Below are positions 53,087 to 61,720 of a stretch of 64,000 nt of DNA, piece by piece. The notes beneath the pieces are model-generated. The model saw only the letters and a program-made list of their open reading frames with translations. It had not been told where the DNA came from and did not search any database. The stretch covers positions 310,001 through 374,000 of the forward strand of contig NC_047502.1 of NCBI RefSeq assembly GCF_002079055.1, read 5' to 3'. The stretch comes from Saccharomyces paradoxus. Its lineage: Eukaryota; Ascomycota; Saccharomycetes; Saccharomycetales; Saccharomycetaceae. The number at the start of each line of letters is the position of its first letter. Position 1 is the stretch's first letter. Both the position numbers and the translations under genes were made by a program.

Positions 53087-53832
53087 GATGTATAGTCTGT
53101 CTTCACTCTTTTGTCACTGGTCTTAAGCAAATATAAAAATTAAATGACGAACAAGCTTTAATCACCATATACTTGGTAACGCTGTATATGAAATTTCAAA
53201 AAACTGCAATATCATGATGTTCTTAGACGTTGGTACTGGAGTTCTCACCTGGTAGACACCTAGTTAGTGGTGTTCCTCCCACGCTTACCAGGAGAGGTAT
53301 TTTCCCGCCAGAGCCGAAGGCGAGCGCGGAATTGTGCCATCCACCAAGTGGTAATGGGCAGGGCACCAGGCGACCGTCTGCCTACGGAATGCATTAGCCT
53401 CCAGTGGAACCGCCATGATCCTGTCACCACAATTGTCTGATGCCTCCGTCTGTCAATTAGAATTTCACGCGCAGAAAAAAAAAGCAGTGTGAAAATTGTG
53501 ACAATGTATGGGTTTAAATTAAACCTCGAATGTACGGAGTTATACCACCAAGGAATATTTCGGCTTCTCCCGGCTTCAGCCGTTTTACACTTTATATTTT
53601 TACACACAAGGCGGCAAATATGCTCGGTTGCTGATGTATAAAAAGTTATTTGAAACTGCCAGTATTCAGAGGAGGATGCAATTGATTTTTATGATATTTT
53701 CTCCTTTTTTGGGTAATTCATTACGTAAGTATGTGAATTAATATTAATGTAAATAAAATAATGTATTTCTTTATTCTCACGAAAAGAAATTTCTTATGCT
53801 TTGGAATATTTGTACTAATCAATCATTTTAGT
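53087..53832. promoter_or_regulatory. RPS6A promoter / RLM1 3' region
   Basis: 746 bp. Next to RPS6A comes about 130 bp of AT-rich sequence, then a distinctly GC-rich block (about 53225-53460) able to form hairpins, then the two Rap1 sites and an AT-rich RLM1 3' end. A 115-codon reverse ORF (53260-53607) overlaps the GC-rich block; it begins far upstream of any mRNA I would expect and has no known domain. Confidence 0.6.
53503..53541 (-). promoter_or_regulatory. Paired Rap1 sites of RPS6A
   Basis: On the minus strand AAACCCATACATT (53503-53515) and AACTCCGTACATT (53529-53541). Both are Rap1-type sites in the same orientation, about 26 bp apart and 417-455 bp upstream of the RPS6A ATG. This is the usual architecture of ribosomal protein promoters. 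Confidence 0.8.
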
Positions 53833-55824
53833 TTAAATTTTGCTTGAATTTTTCTCTCCCGAGATATCAGTTGAAAAATTGAAGAATTTTGTACCTAATG
53901 GTGTTTGAGCAGTATTTATATATGGAGTCAACCCGGTATTCCCGTTATATGCTGCGGCTGCAGCATCATACGTGCTCGAGTTGGACTGATTATTCGTGTC
54001 GCCACTAGTATGTTCTGGAATAGCAGCCCCATTTACAGGTGCATCTTCGTTATTGCTGTAGTAACTGTTATTGCTATTGCCATTGTTTTTGCCGTTGCTG
54101 TTGTCGTTATTGTTGTCGTTGCTGTTGTTGCTGCTGTTGCCGTCGTTGCTGTTGTGTACACCTGGCTGTACGGGAGGAAAAGTACCGGAACTGTTTGTAT
54201 TTCCGGGCTTGGCACTGTTGGGTCCCATTGACCAATCTGGGAACATCGATATCGAAGAAACATTTGGAGAATTACTCATTAAATCATGTACGAACTTCGA
54301 TGGCAGTGAACCCGTTGGAGGGCCATTGTTAGTTTCAGGGCCGGAAAAAGTTGAAGGAGGGCGCCCCGTCAACGTTGTACTCAATGGTACGGTTTGGCTC
54401 TGTTTTTTGAAGGACATTTGTTGGTACTGTTGGGTTTGTCTTTGAGCCAGAAATGAGGATGCATTTTGTTGGAAAGGTCCGCCAGGAATATTTGATGGCT
54501 GCAAGGGGGTGGCAATATATGGCTGTGTTGCAGAAAAAAGAGGTGAAGACCCACTCACGAAAGGATAAGGGTGATTGGGGTTGTTATTGTTATTGCCATT
54601 GTTATTGCTAGAACCGTTAGGCCCATTTGCATTTGGTAATTTTATTACCACTCTACCATTATTACCCTTTTGAAGGGTTAGAGGACCTGAGGCTGATGCC
54701 GACAGTGGGGAAATTTTACTAGATCGACTTGCCTTGTTTTCTTTCATGATTTGTGAAGATCCCATGGTATTGCTGTTCGCCGATGTAGAGGAAGCAGAGG
54801 AGGGTTCACTTGGAATAGCAGAATTACTGCTGAAATTGTTATTCGGAATTCTCACACGAAGCACTGGTCTGGCGGATAATTTCCTTCTGGCTTTAACGGT
54901 TTGCTGAATGGAGTCTTCTAAAGAATTAGGCGGTGACTGAGTGTAAGTACTGTTGTCATTAGTATTACTACTATTACCGTTAATCTTCTGCTCCTGTTTA
55001 GGGGTCCTGGAGGTTGCATTTGTAAACGGTTTACTGAACTTATTTGGTGAAATGGAAATGGGTGGAGGGCGAGCAGTAAAGGAGGAGTTTTGAAAACTTG
55101 GCAATTTTGGGAAATCCATCGTGGAGGGGGAAGATGAACTGGATGATGGCTGATTGAGATTGTACATGTTGCTATGGTATGGTCTCGGTATATGTTGTTG
55201 TTGTTGCGAATTTCTATTTATTTGTAAAGGATCTGGTTTTAGCCTTTTCAAACGCTGTAAAGGTGGTAGCGCATTCTCAGGATGACGTTTATTATGGTCG
55301 CTACCATCCATTTTTGATATAAGTGCGGTTGGAGATAACAACTTCAACTGCGTATTCGAGGGATTTCTATCAGAAGCCTTAGTGTTCAAACGCGTATTAG
55401 GATCCCTTCCAAAATTGACATGACCATCCTCTTCCTCCTCATTGTTCTCATCATCATCATTTTCTGTATGGTTCATTCCGGCAACACTTGATTTCGAGGG
55501 TTTATTTGTTATAGACGACCTGAGCAGTTCTTGGTTTATGTTCACGGACGCATTCTTGTGGAAGTCTCCATAATCGGATGGGTCTTTCACCTCATGAAGC
55601 AAGTTTTTGTCATTTTGGTAATGGTAGATTAAGTCATTCGTATCCACAGAGGAAAACTCATAGAACGTGTTATTAGACCCCAGTATAATGACCGCTATGT
55701 CAACTTGACAAAGAACAGACAGTTCATGGGCCTTTTTGAAAAGACCAGCTTTACGCTTTATGAATGTGACAGCCCTGTTTCTGTCATCAGAGATCCTTTG
55801 AATTTCAATCTTCCGTCTACCCAT
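53833..55824 (-). CDS. RLM1: MADS-box transcription factor Rlm1
   Basis: MEF2-type MADS-box activator at the end of the cell-wall-integrity pathway, phosphorylated by Slt2. 663 residues from the ATG at 55822-55824. MADS domain 1-57 ([31 protein letters not shown]) and a MEF2-like extension to about 90. The rest is low complexity: an acidic run ([13 protein letters not shown], about 121-133), QQQQH near 207, Ser/Pro-rich docking region and an Asn/Ser/Asp/Gly run at about 555-600 encoded by triplet repeats (54040-54160). About 13 residues shorter than I recall for S. cerevisiae, most likely from repeat length. A Slt2 docking site is expected in the middle region but I do not pin it. Confidence 0.96.
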   Translation of the reverse strand: MGRRKIEIQRISDDRNRAVTFIKRKAGLFKKAHELSVLCQVDIAVIILGSNNTFYEFSSVDTNDLIYHYQNDKNLLHEVKDPSDYGDFHKNASVNINQELLRSSITNKPSKSSVAGMNHTENDDDENNEEEEDGHVNFGRDPNTRLNTKASDRNPSNTQLKLLSPTALISKMDGSDHNKRHPENALPPLQRLKRLKPDPLQINRNSQQQQHIPRPYHSNMYNLNQPSSSSSSPSTMDFPKLPSFQNSSFTARPPPISISPNKFSKPFTNATSRTPKQEQKINGNSSNTNDNSTYTQSPPNSLEDSIQQTVKARRKLSARPVLRVRIPNNNFSSNSAIPSEPSSASSTSANSNTMGSSQIMKENKASRSSKISPLSASASGPLTLQKGNNGRVVIKLPNANGPNGSSNNNGNNNNNPNHPYPFVSGSSPLFSATQPYIATPLQPSNIPGGPFQQNASSFLAQRQTQQYQQMSFKKQSQTVPLSTTLTGRPPSTFSGPETNNGPPTGSLPSKFVHDLMSNSPNVSSISMFPDWSMGPNSAKPGNTNSSGTFPPVQPGVHNSNDGNSSNNSNDNNNDNSNGKNNGNSNNSYYSNNEDAPVNGAAIPEHTSGDTNNQSNSSTYDAAAAAYNGNTGLTPYINTAQTPLGTKFFNFSTDISGEKNSSKI
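54040..54160. repeat. Imperfect trinucleotide repeat encoding an Asn-rich run in RLM1
   Basis: Runs of GTT/GCT triplets on the plus strand (AAC/AGC on the coding strand) encode an Asn/Ser/Asp/Gly-rich stretch near residues 555-600 of Rlm1. They give rise to the shadow ORFs on both strands here. Confidence 0.85.
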
Positions 55825-56636
55825 ACTGTATGTATAAGAGTTTCAAAGTATAATGTTGCGACACCTTAATATTTAAGTTTTTTTACGCTTCAGCCTGTTT
55901 GCTCCGGGGGATATTAACGACACAACGTGATAGAAACCTTGAAAAAAAAGAATAATTCTGCTTGTCTAGCTTTCAATTGCTTTAATGAGTCAAAAGGGGG
56001 TTGGCTATTAGGAATAGAGGACTCTAGATTGAATGAGCTCGTTGAACACTTTAGAACAGGCTCGCTTCTTGTTAACGTTTCTTTTTTGTCTGGCCTTTAA
56101 TTGTCTTTTGTTCAAAGATCGAGCGGTTTCTATTATTAGCCTTTCATCTCTTCCATTATATTTTTATCTGAAATCTCAAGTAAATTTTTTTCTCTTTCCG
56201 CGGCTTGGCATCATCACCCGGCGAGGCTGCGCCGTCGAGAAAGCTCAATAATGATAAGAAGATTTCTGTATTTAGTAAACGACGGTAAGACAAAATTCGC
56301 CGCCGTGGGTATAGTTCTTTGCGGTCATGGAAGTATTTTCCTTACGTACGATAAGCGAAACCGTTTTTGACAGCGTGCTTTCCGTGGAAAGAAGAGATTA
56401 GTGCAATGGGATGGAAGCAGAAGATTACTTCAGTTGTTTGAATTGAATGCGTTTCCCGTAGTCAATAAATTTTATTACGTGAGGAAAAAAGCTGATATTC
56501 GTCTTATTCCTATTCTATTAGTGCTTTAATATATATATATATATATATATATAGACCTCGAGAACAACGTTCAGGTCCAATTGACTTGATAACTCTGTAA
56601 TTTAGTTGTCAAGGAAGCGCAAATCAAATAAGAAAA
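55825..56636. promoter_or_regulatory. RLM1/YPL088W divergent promoter region
   Basis: 812 bp between divergent genes. It includes a 14-bp inverted repeat CTTTCCGTGGAAAG at 56378-56391 and an AT dinucleotide tract (56529-56553) about 85-110 bp from YPL088W, which could supply its TATA function. A 72-codon ORF at 56033-56251 is unsupported. Confidence 0.6.
56529..56553. repeat. (AT)12 dinucleotide tract in the YPL088W promoter
   Basis: Twenty-five bases of alternating AT. Placed 84-108 bp upstream of the YPL088W ATG, it may double as TATA-like sequence; likely length-variable between strains. Confidence 0.9.
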
Positions 56637-57665
56637 ATGGTTTTAGCTAAGCAGGTAAGACTGGGAAACTCAGGCCTCAAGATATCACCAATAGTGATAG
56701 GATGTATGTCATACGGTTCTAAGAAATGGGCAGAGTGGGTCATGGAGGACAAGGCCCAGGTTTTCAAGATCTTGAAGCATTGTTACGATAACGGTCTACG
56801 TACCTTTGATACGGCTGACTTTTATTCCAATGGTTTGAGTGAAAGGATAATTAAGGAATTTCTGGAGCACTACAATATCAAGAGGGAAACAGTGGTAATC
56901 ATGACCAAAATTTTCTTACCTGTTGATGAGACCCTTGAGTTGCATCATAACTTTACTCTAAATGAATTTGAAGAATTGGAACTGTCCAACCAATGGGGTT
57001 TATCCAGAAAGCATATAATTGCTGGTGTTGAAAACTCTGTGGAAAGATTAGGTACATATATAGATCTTTTACAAATCCACAGATTAGATCATGAAACGCC
57101 TATGAAAGAGATCATGAAGGCGATGAATGATGTTGTTGAAGCGGGCCATGTCAGATACATTGGGGCCTCGAGTATGTTGGCAACTGAATTTGCAGAACTG
57201 CAGTTCATAGCCGACAAATACGGCTGGTTCCAGTTCATTTCCTCGCAGTCTTACTACAACTTGCTTAATCGTGAAGATGAACGCGAATTGATTCCTTTTG
57301 CCAAAAGGCACAATATCGGTTTACTTCCATGGTCTCCTAACGCACGAGGCATACTGACTCGTCCTTTGAATCAAAGCACGGACAGGATTAAGAGTGATCC
57401 AACTTTCAAGTCGTTACAATTGGACACCCTCGATGAAGGACAGAGGGAGATTGTTAATCGTGTAGAAAGGTTGTCGAAGGATAAAAATGTCTCCATGGCC
57501 ATGATCTCCATCGCATGGACTCTACATAAGGGTTGCCACCCCATTGTAGGATTGACCTCTACATCAAGAGTAGACGAAGCGATTGCCGCACTACAAGTCA
57601 CTCTAACAGAAGAGGAGATAAAGTTCCTCGAAGACCCCTACAAACCTCAGAGGCTAAGATATTAA
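56637..57665 (+). CDS. Aldo-keto reductase, putative aryl-alcohol dehydrogenase (YPL088W)
   Basis: NADP-dependent aldo-keto reductase of the AAD-like group; the natural substrate is not established. 342 residues from the ATG at 56637, the length I recall for YPL088W. The catalytic tetrad of the family is complete: Asp58 and Tyr63 (FDTADFYSNG), Lys91 (IMTKIF), His148 (LLQIHRLD). The GASSM, FISSQSYYNLL and PWSPNARGIL segments are typical of the TIM barrel, and the C-terminus carries the cofactor-binding GLTSTSRVDEA. Cytosolic, no targeting signal. Subtelomeric AAD genes are relatives, but this one sits in a core chromosomal region. Confidence 0.93.
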   Translation: MVLAKQVRLGNSGLKISPIVIGCMSYGSKKWAEWVMEDKAQVFKILKHCYDNGLRTFDTADFYSNGLSERIIKEFLEHYNIKRETVVIMTKIFLPVDETLELHHNFTLNEFEELELSNQWGLSRKHIIAGVENSVERLGTYIDLLQIHRLDHETPMKEIMKAMNDVVEAGHVRYIGASSMLATEFAELQFIADKYGWFQFISSQSYYNLLNREDERELIPFAKRHNIGLLPWSPNARGILTRPLNQSTDRIKSDPTFKSLQLDTLDEGQREIVNRVERLSKDKNVSMAMISIAWTLHKGCHPIVGLTSTSRVDEAIAALQVTLTEEEIKFLEDPYKPQRLRY

Positions 57666-58128
57666 GTTTGTTTTTCATAAGTTCACAAGTATATAGAAGG
57701 CTAAGTAACGAGAATCACACTATAACATAATACCTGTTGATTGTGCTAGCTGTATTAACCATTCGGCTCATATCACTTCATGTTCCTTTTTTAAATCCCT
57801 CGTTCCCGTGGAGTGGCATAGCATGTCCGATAGCGTGCGCTAACCTTCAGAATCAGGGGATTAGATTTCCTGAAGCGAGTTATCCATCAGTTTCTTTTTA
57901 TAATGCCATAATGTCAAGTGTGCCTTTTTCTGTTTTCTGTTTCGCCTAGCTTTCTTTCTATTGTATGCTTCAATCTTGTATACTTGTTAATAGTGAAAAA
58001 AGAAAGGAAATAACTATCTGATCTGTCTGGCTGCTCATTGTTTTCTAATTCAAGAATCTAGGCAAAAAGATATATCACAAAAGCTAGTGAATTTCTGGGG
58101 GAAAAAAGGATAGAGAAATAAAAATCAA
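57666..58128. promoter_or_regulatory. YPL088W 3' region and YDC1 promoter
   Basis: 463 bp between tandem genes. The YDC1-proximal part is purine-rich, with GGGGGAAAAAAGG at about 58097. A 70-codon ORF at 57737-57949 has no support. No specific site recognised. Confidence 0.5.
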
Positions 58129-59082
58129 ATGCTATTCAGCTGGCCTTATCCAGAGGCCCCGATTGAAGGTTATTGGGGCAAGCCTACCTCTCTGATTGAT
58201 TGGTGCGAGGAAAATTATGTTGTGTCTCCCTATATTGCAGAATGGTCAAATACTATAACTAACAGTATATTTTTAATGACCGCCTTCTATTCTACATATA
58301 GCGCTTGGCGTAACAAATTGGAAACAAGATATATATTGATAGGAATGGGGTTCTCACTGGTTGGTATTGGTTCGTGGTTATTTCATATGACTTTACAGTA
58401 TCGTTATCAATTGTTGGACGAATTGCCAATGCTTTATGCAACTATCATCCCATCGTGGGGTATTTTTGCAGAAACTCAAGAAATTTTGATTAAGGATGAA
58501 AAGAAAAGGAAGGAGAGTTCATTTAGAATTCAAATGGTAATTTCTTTTATCATGTGTGGTATAGTCACTCTTTTAACCTGGATTTACGTTGTTGTCCAAA
58601 AACCAGCAATTTTCCAGGTCCTTTATGGTATTTTGACCCTTCTAGTGGTGGTTCTTTCTGGCTGGTTAACCTATTATCACGTTCATGACTCATTCGCAAA
58701 GAAAAATCTTTTTATCACAATGGTTATGGGCATGGTGCCTTTTGTCATTGGGTTCATTTGTTGGCAATTAGACATTCACTTGTGTTCTTTCTGGATCTAT
58801 ATCCGGAGAACATATTTGGCCTTGCCATTAGGTGTTTTGTTGGAACTGCATGCTTGGTGGCACCTTTTGACCGGTACTGGTGTCTATATCTTCGTCGTGT
58901 ATTTGCAATATTTAAGAATATTAACCCATGGAAACCCGGATGACTTTTTATTCATATGGAGATGGAGATTTTTCCCTGAGTTGGTGAGAAAGGGTTTACC
59001 GATTGGTACCTCTTATTCAATGGAGTATCTGGGGCCAATTGTAAATGCGCAAGCAGATGATGGATCAAAAAAGAATAACTAA
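58129..59082 (+). CDS. YDC1: Alkaline dihydroceramidase Ydc1
   Basis: ER membrane ceramidase that hydrolyses dihydroceramide to dihydrosphingosine and fatty acid, with minor reverse activity; paralogue of Ypc1. 317 residues from the ATG at 58129. About seven membrane segments of the alkaline ceramidase (CREST) family, e.g. [40 protein letters not shown] and [18 protein letters not shown]. Metal-binding residues of the family can be seen in [15 protein letters not shown] and [11 protein letters not shown]. The N-terminal [16 protein letters not shown] is the family start motif. YDC1 rather than YPC1 rests on synteny and length. Confidence 0.96.
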   Translation: MLFSWPYPEAPIEGYWGKPTSLIDWCEENYVVSPYIAEWSNTITNSIFLMTAFYSTYSAWRNKLETRYILIGMGFSLVGIGSWLFHMTLQYRYQLLDELPMLYATIIPSWGIFAETQEILIKDEKKRKESSFRIQMVISFIMCGIVTLLTWIYVVVQKPAIFQVLYGILTLLVVVLSGWLTYYHVHDSFAKKNLFITMVMGMVPFVIGFICWQLDIHLCSFWIYIRRTYLALPLGVLLELHAWWHLLTGTGVYIFVVYLQYLRILTHGNPDDFLFIWRWRFFPELVRKGLPIGTSYSMEYLGPIVNAQADDGSKKNN

Positions 59083-59422
59083 GGAGTGATTTCATGTCAC
59101 CCGTCCAAATTTTTAAAATATATGTACGTATATGTGTATATATGTATATAAGGTGTTGCACGTGCGGTTAACCGAATGTGCATGTTTGTATATAGATATG
59201 TGATCAACTAACGAGGTTTACACTTCATTTTTTTCTATTTTTCTTCTTTTTCAACGGTGGCTGAATACACTTAAGTTTATGTTTATTTCGCCCGAGACAC
59301 TTTTTACCTTTATCATAAGAGGAATTAATAATGAATAGTATAAACAATTATTTACTTAAATATATTTAATTTCAGTTTGAAGCACCGGTGATGTCGGTGA
59401 GACGTAGAAACTCTACCTACTC
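59083..59422. other. YDC1/ELP3 convergent 3' region
   Basis: 340 bp with alternating TATATGTA repeats (59117-59150) and T tracts (59226-59250), suited to 3'-end formation of both genes. No gene seen. Confidence 0.6.
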
Positions 59423-61096
59423 TTAAATTTTCTTCGACATGTATGGGCCATCTAATTCATACCCTAATTTACCATAGTAATTTCTTACACCGACACCAGA
59501 AATAACAGAAATTTTCTCTGAACCATGTTCTTCTTTGGCGATTCTTTCCGCTTCCTCCATTAATAGAGTACCGAACCCTTGGTGCTGGAATTTACGAGGA
59601 TCCCTTGAATGAAGAGGAACCACAGAACCATAAACATGCAATTCTCTGACAATAGAAGTCCTCTGGGAAGTGAATTCTTTTCTATATGTATATTTCTTGG
59701 AAGCTTTTCTCAATCTCAGTAAACCAATCAATATGTCCTTCTTTGGATCTTCGTATGATAAAAAGGTTTCCCAACCACCGTTAGCATAGTAGTCTCTTCT
59801 AATTAGCTCCACTTGGTCTGGTTGAACTTTATGATGCACTTCTTGGATACCTACTTCCCTTGTACGAACATCCCTACAAGTTGTACCCAGATCCTTCATT
59901 CTGGCTAATGCCAGTTCTCTCAAGTTACCATTGTCAACACCTGAGGTAACTAAGGGCATAGGGATATCTCTTTGGACACGGTAGATTCTTGTCCATGGGG
60001 GCACTAGAGCGAGGATTCTAGCAACTAAGTCCACTAGGGCGTTAGCACTATATGACTTATACCTGCCCGTCTTCCAAAGTTCGTATAGACCTGTACCCCT
60101 AATGACTAGAGTTGGATAAATTTTCAACCCATCAGTCCTAAAATCGGGATTTTCAAAATACTCTTTAAACTGTTCAATATCTCTTTCCATCCCGACATTT
60201 GGTAAATCTGGCATCATGTGAGAGACAACCTTATAACCGGCATCCTTGGACACAGCAAAAGTTTCACAAACAGATCTAACAGTGTGTCCTCTATTAGTAT
60301 CACGAGCAACGTCTTCGTACAACGACTGAACACCAATTTCTAGTCTGGTACAACCATATTTCAACATATCGTCCAAATGTGTTTGGGTACAATAATCTGG
60401 CCTAGTTTCAATGGTTATACCAACACACTTTGTTAAACTTTGTTGTGAATAAAGAATGGCTTCATCGATATCATTACCATTGAACCCAGAAAGTGCATTA
60501 TGCAATTTGACAATAAAATCTTCACGGTACTCTTTCGGTAATGACATAAATGTACCACCCATCAGAACATATTCGACCTTATCGATGGAATGACCTAGCT
60601 GTTTTAGTTGTTCCACTCTTCCACGCGCTTGCTCATAAGGATCATAACGAGCCCTGATGGCACGCATTGAAGTTGGTTCATAACCGGTGTAAGATTGTGT
60701 AGAATACTCAAAATCAGAATCTGGACCACCCGGACAATAAACACAAATATTACCTGTATATGCAATATGAGGACAACGATGTGGCTTACACATAACAGCT
60801 ACGACTGCAATACCCGACGCTGTCCTTACCGGCTTAGCCTTTAATTTGGGCAATAAATATTTTTTGTATTGGTCTGGAATAGAATTAATAATATCGGTTA
60901 ACCTTGGTTGTTGCTTTAGTTTATATTTCTTCGAATACTTCGTAATCAAACCGTTTAAATTAATCTCTCTCGTTGTTCCCGAGGTTAAAGAATCTGTTAA
61001 CTCTAATGTAATATCAGCACAACATTGTATAAATCTTTCCTTTTCAGGAGCCAGCTTTTTCTTGTTAGTTTTTGGGCCTTTTCCATGACGAGCCAT
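59423..61096 (-). CDS. ELP3: Elongator catalytic subunit Elp3
   Basis: Catalytic subunit of Elongator, making the cm5-type side chain on wobble uridines of tRNA from acetyl-CoA by radical SAM chemistry. 557 residues from the ATG at 61094-61096. The radical SAM domain (about 90-370) binds its 4Fe-4S cluster through Cys108, Cys118 and Cys121 ([14 protein letters not shown]). The C-terminal GNAT-like acetyltransferase domain (about 400-550) carries the acetyl-CoA loop QHQGFGTLL and the YYGKLGYE end. The N-terminal basic tail ([15 protein letters not shown]) helps tRNA binding in the family. Near-complete identity with S. cerevisiae from memory, as expected for a highly conserved enzyme. Divergent from SEC16. 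Confidence 0.98.
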   Translation of the reverse strand: MARHGKGPKTNKKKLAPEKERFIQCCADITLELTDSLTSGTTREINLNGLITKYSKKYKLKQQPRLTDIINSIPDQYKKYLLPKLKAKPVRTASGIAVVAVMCKPHRCPHIAYTGNICVYCPGGPDSDFEYSTQSYTGYEPTSMRAIRARYDPYEQARGRVEQLKQLGHSIDKVEYVLMGGTFMSLPKEYREDFIVKLHNALSGFNGNDIDEAILYSQQSLTKCVGITIETRPDYCTQTHLDDMLKYGCTRLEIGVQSLYEDVARDTNRGHTVRSVCETFAVSKDAGYKVVSHMMPDLPNVGMERDIEQFKEYFENPDFRTDGLKIYPTLVIRGTGLYELWKTGRYKSYSANALVDLVARILALVPPWTRIYRVQRDIPMPLVTSGVDNGNLRELALARMKDLGTTCRDVRTREVGIQEVHHKVQPDQVELIRRDYYANGGWETFLSYEDPKKDILIGLLRLRKASKKYTYRKEFTSQRTSIVRELHVYGSVVPLHSRDPRKFQHQGFGTLLMEEAERIAKEEHGSEKISVISGVGVRNYYGKLGYELDGPYMSKKI

Positions 61097-61720
61097 CTTC
61101 TCAGAGTGTTCTTTGATGGTGCTTTACGTGCTTTCGAGTCTTGTTTTATTCTAAAGCCTCGCACTTGGTAATTTGAGATGAGCTAAACTAAATTTCAAAA
61201 TTTTCTGACGATTTTTTTTTCATGGGAAAGAGCCAGTGACAGTAAATATTGAAAGGTGAAATGATCAAACTATGAAATCAGAAGAAAGATAAATTCAACG
61301 ATCGCAGCATTGATTTTTGAAAATCCGAAGTTCATTCTGAGTTAAAACTGTCTTCCCTGAAGTGTTTTCTCCTTCCCTTACTGCCGCATCTCTGTATATC
61401 TCATTGTTGAATAATATAACTCAACGTCATTAGTGATAATGGTTTCCTGATCCATAATTTCAAACTTCAAGCGACGGTACAAGTGGCATTTTCCATTGTA
61501 AACTTACGAGCAAGAGGAAGATATACGGAGAAGGTTCATTAGCGGGTCGCACACAAGCTTTTTTTTGGTCATTTTATATTTGCAATCCTCCCTGCTTGAG
61601 AACTTGACAACAATTGTTAGCAACATTCCCTTTCCAAAATAGTGGTAATTAACGGTTCATAATCAAGGAAAACGTTGTGCCTACCATTTTGTATAGTCTT
61701 CATTTAATAACGTGTTAAGA
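61097..61720. promoter_or_regulatory. ELP3/SEC16 divergent promoter region
   Basis: 624 bp between divergent genes with poly(T) runs at 61212-61219 and 61560-61566. No open frame or recognised factor site, and no near-perfect replication-origin consensus. Confidence 0.5.

Noticed and set aside
53260-53607. 115-codon minus-strand ORF upstream of RPS6A
   Set aside because: Spans the Rap1 sites and GC-rich block, has no domain and would lie in the promoter; kept only as context for the structured block.
54033-54445. Cys- and Leu-rich ORFs on both strands in RLM1
   Set aside because: They are alternative frames of the triplet repeat in the RLM1 coding sequence.
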